Assembly: GCA_964464245.1 (NCBI GenBank)
Contig: CAYXFH010000022.1
Location: 1-16,507 of the forward strand
From: JAPLHV01 sp964464245
Lineage (GTDB): Bacteria; Caldisericota; JANLFM01
Direction of reading: 5' to 3'
DNA: 16,507 nt
The position numbers were made by a program, and so were the translations under genes. Positions 13,933 to 16,507 of the stretch are shown here, one piece after another (position 1 is the first letter of the stretch; the number at the start of each line of letters is the position of its first letter). The notes under the pieces were generated by a model, which was not told the origin of the DNA, did no database searches, and was given only the letters and a program-made list of their open reading frames with translations.

Positions 13933-14513
13933 GACAAACGCTCCCTTCTCTTCTTTCTCAAGCCGACAGGCCGCCGACTGATCCCAAACCAGGTTGCTCG
14001 GCGGGTAGATACCCTAATTATAGGACAAGTCAGAGACCAAGGGGCAATACTTTCCCTTCCCGGGTGACGCCTGAGGCCATCGTCTCCACCTTTTCCGCGG
14101 ATCTTCAAGGCTCAAATCCAAGCTTGATTTCGCCCTCCTTTGCACCAATTGATTCCCCTATTTAATGATTCTACCTTCGCATCTCCTCAAGCCGATCGCA
14201 GTTTTTTTGCTTGTCTGTCCGAATTGCTAAGCTCTGTTGATTCCCGTGGAGAGACTCGTCAGGCGCTATTTCCACATTGACTTGTCGCTTGGCCTGGGAA
14301 AGACTGTTAGAGCACGATGTGGCGGTTTCATAGCGGAAGAGACCTTGTTTCTCCGTATGCCTCAAGAAGGCAGGGCTGTACTCTCGCTCACTGCTCTCGA
14401 ACTGTTGCGCGGTCTGCCGAGGCAAGATTGGGTGGTTGAAGCCTGGATCTTCTCCGTTCCTTCGGGACGATACCTCTCGCCAAAGCAACCTTCGGATGGA
14501 GGAGGTCAGCCGC
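13933..14513. other. Gene-poor interval between pRiA4b-like gene and DUF1015 gene
   Basis: It holds the pRiA4b-like promoter (TATAAT at 14022-14017 minus, with TTGCCC 19 nt upstream). Two long frames on opposite strands overlap each other (14171-14488 minus, 14237-14614 plus). Neither has a ribosome binding site, neither resembles a known family, and the plus one runs into the DUF1015 gene. I see no RNA gene or repeat here. Degraded coding sequence is possible. Confidence 0.45.
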
Positions 14514-15845
14514 TCAGGCGATCTTTCGACACTCCATGTAGAATCGTTTTTCCTTGGCCTCGCCCATCGAGAAAGTCTTGCGCGGCAGAGCCCCGTCTAC
14601 GATCACGGTCTTGAAGAGGTCGGTCTTGGCCATCGCCGGCAGGTAGACGCCGGCCTGGCCGGGCTGGCGGCCCAGCTTGAAGACTACCTCCTCGCCGTGC
14701 ACGTAGTCGATCTTCTCCGCCCCGCCCTCCTTCAGCCAGGGGTCGAGGAAAGCCTGCACGTTGCCCACGGCCAGGTTGAAGGTGGGTCGGCTGAGGGTTG
14801 CCAGTTGAAAGCCGGACGGCGTGACCAAGCCGAAGGTTTGCTCCGGGGCCACCAGAGATCCTTCGCTTTGGCTGCGCACCGCGGCGATCATCTCTTCCTG
14901 TCCGTTGCAGTGGGTCAGTCGTAGGCGGTCGCCGAAGGCGCGCGCTATCACCGTCCCGAGGTCTTCCCGCAACCCGAAGAGGACACGGTGGATGGGCTCG
15001 AAAGCCAGCCCGGCGTCATGCAAGTTCTCCAGTTCAACCAGGGCATAACGAGAAGGGTGATCCAGTCCCACGATCGCCTTCTGCTGTTCCCAGATAGCCT
15101 TGGCGGTGGCCAGGGAGTGATTGCCGTCGCCCATCGCGTACAGCAGTACCCCTTTTTCCGGCCCCACGCCATATCTGCTTTGGAATCGCACCGGATCAGC
15201 CAAACGCTCGAGGGCAGCAAACACCTGTCTCTCCAGGGCGGGGTCGGTCGAGTGGTATCCCTTCAGGCGTCCACTGCCCAACATCAATTCGAAGTCATAA
15301 ATCTTCTCCAGCCGATCAATTTGGGCGGTCAGCGGCTCGATCACCGTCCCCTTCGGGTCGTCGATCAATACCAGGATGTGTGGCAACTCCAGCGGCGCTC
15401 CGCTGCGGATGCGGATGCGAGGCGGGAGACGGTCCAGGATAGTTCCCTCGGTGGAGCGGATCAGCGTTTGAGATCCTTGGTTATAGTCATATCGCTCCAG
15501 GTCGAGGGCGATCATCAGGCCGTGGCGGGTGCGGCCTTCGGCGGTCCGCTCCAGGTAGATCAGCCCCTCGTGGGGGGTGAAGAAATCAGCGCTTAGATAG
15601 CGGCGCATTATTCGGCGGGTACTCTCCACTCGGTCCGCCTCCTCAAAGCTGCCGAGGAAGACCTCGGGCAGGATCAGGTGAAAGGTGGAGGGAGCGTCGC
15701 CAACCAAGCAGCGCACCTCTTCCCAATATTCCGGCTCGGAGGTGAACTGGTCGCAGGCGATTACGGCCCACTTCCACAAATTTGTCCCGGTCTTGGGGAG
15801 GAGAATATCGGCCACTTGCAGACCAATCTCAGGATAGTTTCTCAT
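14514..15845 (-). CDS. DUF1015 family protein
   Basis: A 443-residue protein of the DUF1015 family (COG4198, PF06245). The key element is MGDGNHSLATAKAIWE (238-253), the counterpart of the family's 'ADGHHRYEAA' motif. WKWAVIACDQFTSEPEYW (24-41) at the start and ALVELENLHDAGLAFEPIHRVLFG (about 268-291) are also typical. Function is unsettled; to my memory these genes often neighbour serA and an SPT/AGT aminotransferase in Clostridia, and here that pair lies 2.6 kb further along the same strand. Start ATG 15845 with AAGGAG about 10 nt upstream, inside the palindrome CCTTCATGAAGG (15858-15869). A TATAAT lies at 15891-15886. It is complete and has no visible terminator. Confidence 0.85.
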   Translation of the reverse strand: MRNYPEIGLQVADILLPKTGTNLWKWAVIACDQFTSEPEYWEEVRCLVGDAPSTFHLILPEVFLGSFEEADRVESTRRIMRRYLSADFFTPHEGLIYLERTAEGRTRHGLMIALDLERYDYNQGSQTLIRSTEGTILDRLPPRIRIRSGAPLELPHILVLIDDPKGTVIEPLTAQIDRLEKIYDFELMLGSGRLKGYHSTDPALERQVFAALERLADPVRFQSRYGVGPEKGVLLYAMGDGNHSLATAKAIWEQQKAIVGLDHPSRYALVELENLHDAGLAFEPIHRVLFGLREDLGTVIARAFGDRLRLTHCNGQEEMIAAVRSQSEGSLVAPEQTFGLVTPSGFQLATLSRPTFNLAVGNVQAFLDPWLKEGGAEKIDYVHGEEVVFKLGRQPGQAGVYLPAMAKTDLFKTVIVDGALPRKTFSMGEAKEKRFYMECRKIA

Positions 15846-15885
15846 TGATGGCGCTCTCCTTCATGAAGGTGAAATCGCAGTCCCT

Positions 15886-15891
15886 ATTATA
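15886..15891 (-). promoter_or_regulatory. -10 box of the DUF1015 gene
   Basis: TATAAT on the minus strand, about 40 nt ahead of the start codon. No good -35 is found (TCGCTT at 17 nt). Confidence 0.4.
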
Positions 15892-15983
15892 CCCATCGTC
15901 TGCTCTCCAAGCGAAAGCCTTGGGGTGGGGGGAACATATCGATGAGCGTCCCCCGGGGTCGTTCCAGCCAGGCGGCTCGATCC

Positions 15984-16013
15984 TTGCGCCACCTGCGATG
16001 GCCTTGCTATAAT
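15984..16013 (+). promoter_or_regulatory. Promoter of the tRNA-Tyr-Gly-Thr-tuf unit
   Basis: TTGCGC (15984-15989), 18 nt, perfect TATAAT (16008-16013). The start would fall around 16020, 4-5 nt before tRNA-Tyr. A second TATAAT at 16125-16130, between tRNA-Tyr and tRNA-Gly, lacks a good -35. Confidence 0.6.
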
Positions 16014-16023
16014 CCAGCTTTGT

Positions 16024-16110
16024 GGCGAGGTACCCAAGCGGCCAAAGGGATCTGACTGTAGATCAGCTGGTGTAATGCCTTCGGGGGTTCGAATCCCTCC
16101 CTCGCCACCA
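16024..16110 (+). tRNA. tRNA-Tyr (GTA)
   Basis: Class II tRNA of 87 nt with long variable arm and encoded CCA. Acceptor GGCGAGG/CCTCGCC, D arm CCC/GGG, anticodon loop CTGTAGA, T arm GGGGG/CCCTC. Two oddities: position 37 is G where bacterial tRNA-Tyr usually has A, and the anticodon stem TCTGA/TCAGC has a U27-C43 mismatch (flanked by a possible A26-U44 pair). Confidence 0.95.
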
Positions 16111-16143
16111 GTCTGAAAACTCTATATAATAACTCGGTTTGAT

Positions 16144-16219
16144 GCGGGAATAGCTCAGTTGGTAGAGCGCTAGCCTTCCAAGCTGGTGGTCACGGGTTCG
16201 AGCCCCGTTTCCCGCTCCA
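16144..16219 (+). tRNA. tRNA-Gly (TCC)
   Basis: Acceptor GCGGGAA / TTCCCGC, D arm GCTC/GAGC, anticodon stem CTAGC/GCTGG with one U-G pair, loop CTTCCAA, T arm ACGGG/CCCGT with TTCGAGC, encoded CCA. Reads GGA and GGG, complementing the GCC isoacceptor at 12299. Confidence 0.97.
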
Positions 16220-16231
16220 AACGAATGAAGA

Positions 16232-16307
16232 GCCCAGATAGCTCAGTCGGTAGAGCGTATCCTTGGTAAGGATAAGGTCCCCAGTTCAAATCTGGGTCTG
16301 GGCTCCA
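16232..16307 (+). tRNA. tRNA-Thr (GGT)
   Basis: Acceptor GCCCAGA / TCTGGGC, D arm GCTC/GAGC, anticodon stem TATCC/GGATA with loop TTGGTAA, T arm CCCAG/CTGGG, encoded CCA. Reads ACC and ACT. It lies 60 nt upstream of tuf. Confidence 0.97.
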
Positions 16308-16367
16308 GCAGTTATTTTAGCGCAGCAGCACCTGCCGAAAACGACAGAGGGAGTGAAGCAAAAGGAA

Positions 16368-16507
16368 ATGGCGAAGCAAAAGTTTGAACGCACCAAGCCC
16401 CATATCAACGTGGGCACCATTGGCCACATTGACCATGGCAAGACCACCCTCACCTCGGCCATCACCAAGTGCCTGGCCAAGGGCGGTTCCAAGACCAAGG
16501 CCCTGGA
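16368..16507 (+). CDS. tuf: Elongation factor Tu, N-terminal part (cut by window edge)
   Basis: The 46 codons present start MAKQKFERTKPHINVGTIGH and contain the GTPase P-loop GHIDHGKT (19-26), which identifies EF-Tu, the carrier of aminoacyl-tRNA to the ribosome. Ile replaces the more common Val in GHVDHGKT, a known variant. The start ATG is fixed by the universal N-terminus; AAGGA lies very close (16362-16366) and AGAGGGAG is further up. No rpsL/rpsG/fusA precede it; instead three tRNA genes do, as in the Escherichia coli tufB operon. Confidence 0.95.
   Translation, partial: MAKQKFERTKPHINVGTIGHIDHGKTTLTSAITKCLAKGGSKTKAL

Noticed and set aside
14171..14614. Two overlapping ORFs on opposite strands (14171-14488 minus, 14237-14614 plus)
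   Set aside because: No ribosome binding site, no recognised motif, mutual overlap, and the plus one invades the DUF1015 gene. Kept only as an undefined interval.

Overview
The window looks like chromosomal DNA from a moderately GC-rich, probably Gram-positive-type bacterium, most likely a Clostridia-like Firmicute. This is inferred from gene content; there is no rRNA and no database search was possible. The pointers are an SLH-anchored surface protein with DUF11 repeats, strong AGGAGG ribosome binding sites, a BtuFCD uptake system without an outer-membrane receptor, the ~400-residue CofE-like ligase, a DUF1015 protein near serA, and CCA-encoded tRNAs.

Layout. Positions 1-233 hold the N-terminal part of an ISAzo13-family transposase running off the left edge; its element appears to end near 290. 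A perfect 19-bp inverted repeat follows (417-470). At 603-1850 is a CofE-like (F420-0:glutamate ligase family) gene. It converges on a 978-residue secreted protein with five DUF11 repeats and C-terminal SLH modules (2008-4944, minus). A strong cobalamin riboswitch (about 5246-5383) then precedes btuF-btuC-btuD (5430-8217), which are tightly packed with overlapping ends. A PLP-dependent class I aminotransferase (8462-9634) converges on a minus-strand two-gene operon: an SPT/AGT-type class V aminotransferase (10804-11895) followed after 4 nt by a short serA-type dehydrogenase (9846-10799). Together these two could make serine from 3-phosphoglycerate or interconvert serine, hydroxypyruvate and glycerate. 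The operon has a ~150-nt AT-rich leader containing a 23-codon ORF with a strong ribosome binding site and a Ser/Gly cluster.

The right third carries six tRNA genes: Val-CAC, Gly-GCC, Thr-CGT, then Tyr-GTA, Gly-TCC and Thr-GGT directly upstream of tuf, which runs off the right edge. Between them lie a small one-TM protein, a radical-SAM-like fragment, a pRiA4b ORF-3-like gene, about 580 bp with no recognisable gene, and a DUF1015 protein (14514-15845).

The most unusual signals are a small dispersed GC-rich repeat with core CTGCCGGGGGCT (417, 8353, 9809, perhaps 12946), the possible Ser/Gly leader peptide upstream of the serine-type operon, and a tRNA-Tyr with G37 and a U-C mismatch in the anticodon stem. 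I see no CRISPR array, phage module or clear defence system.
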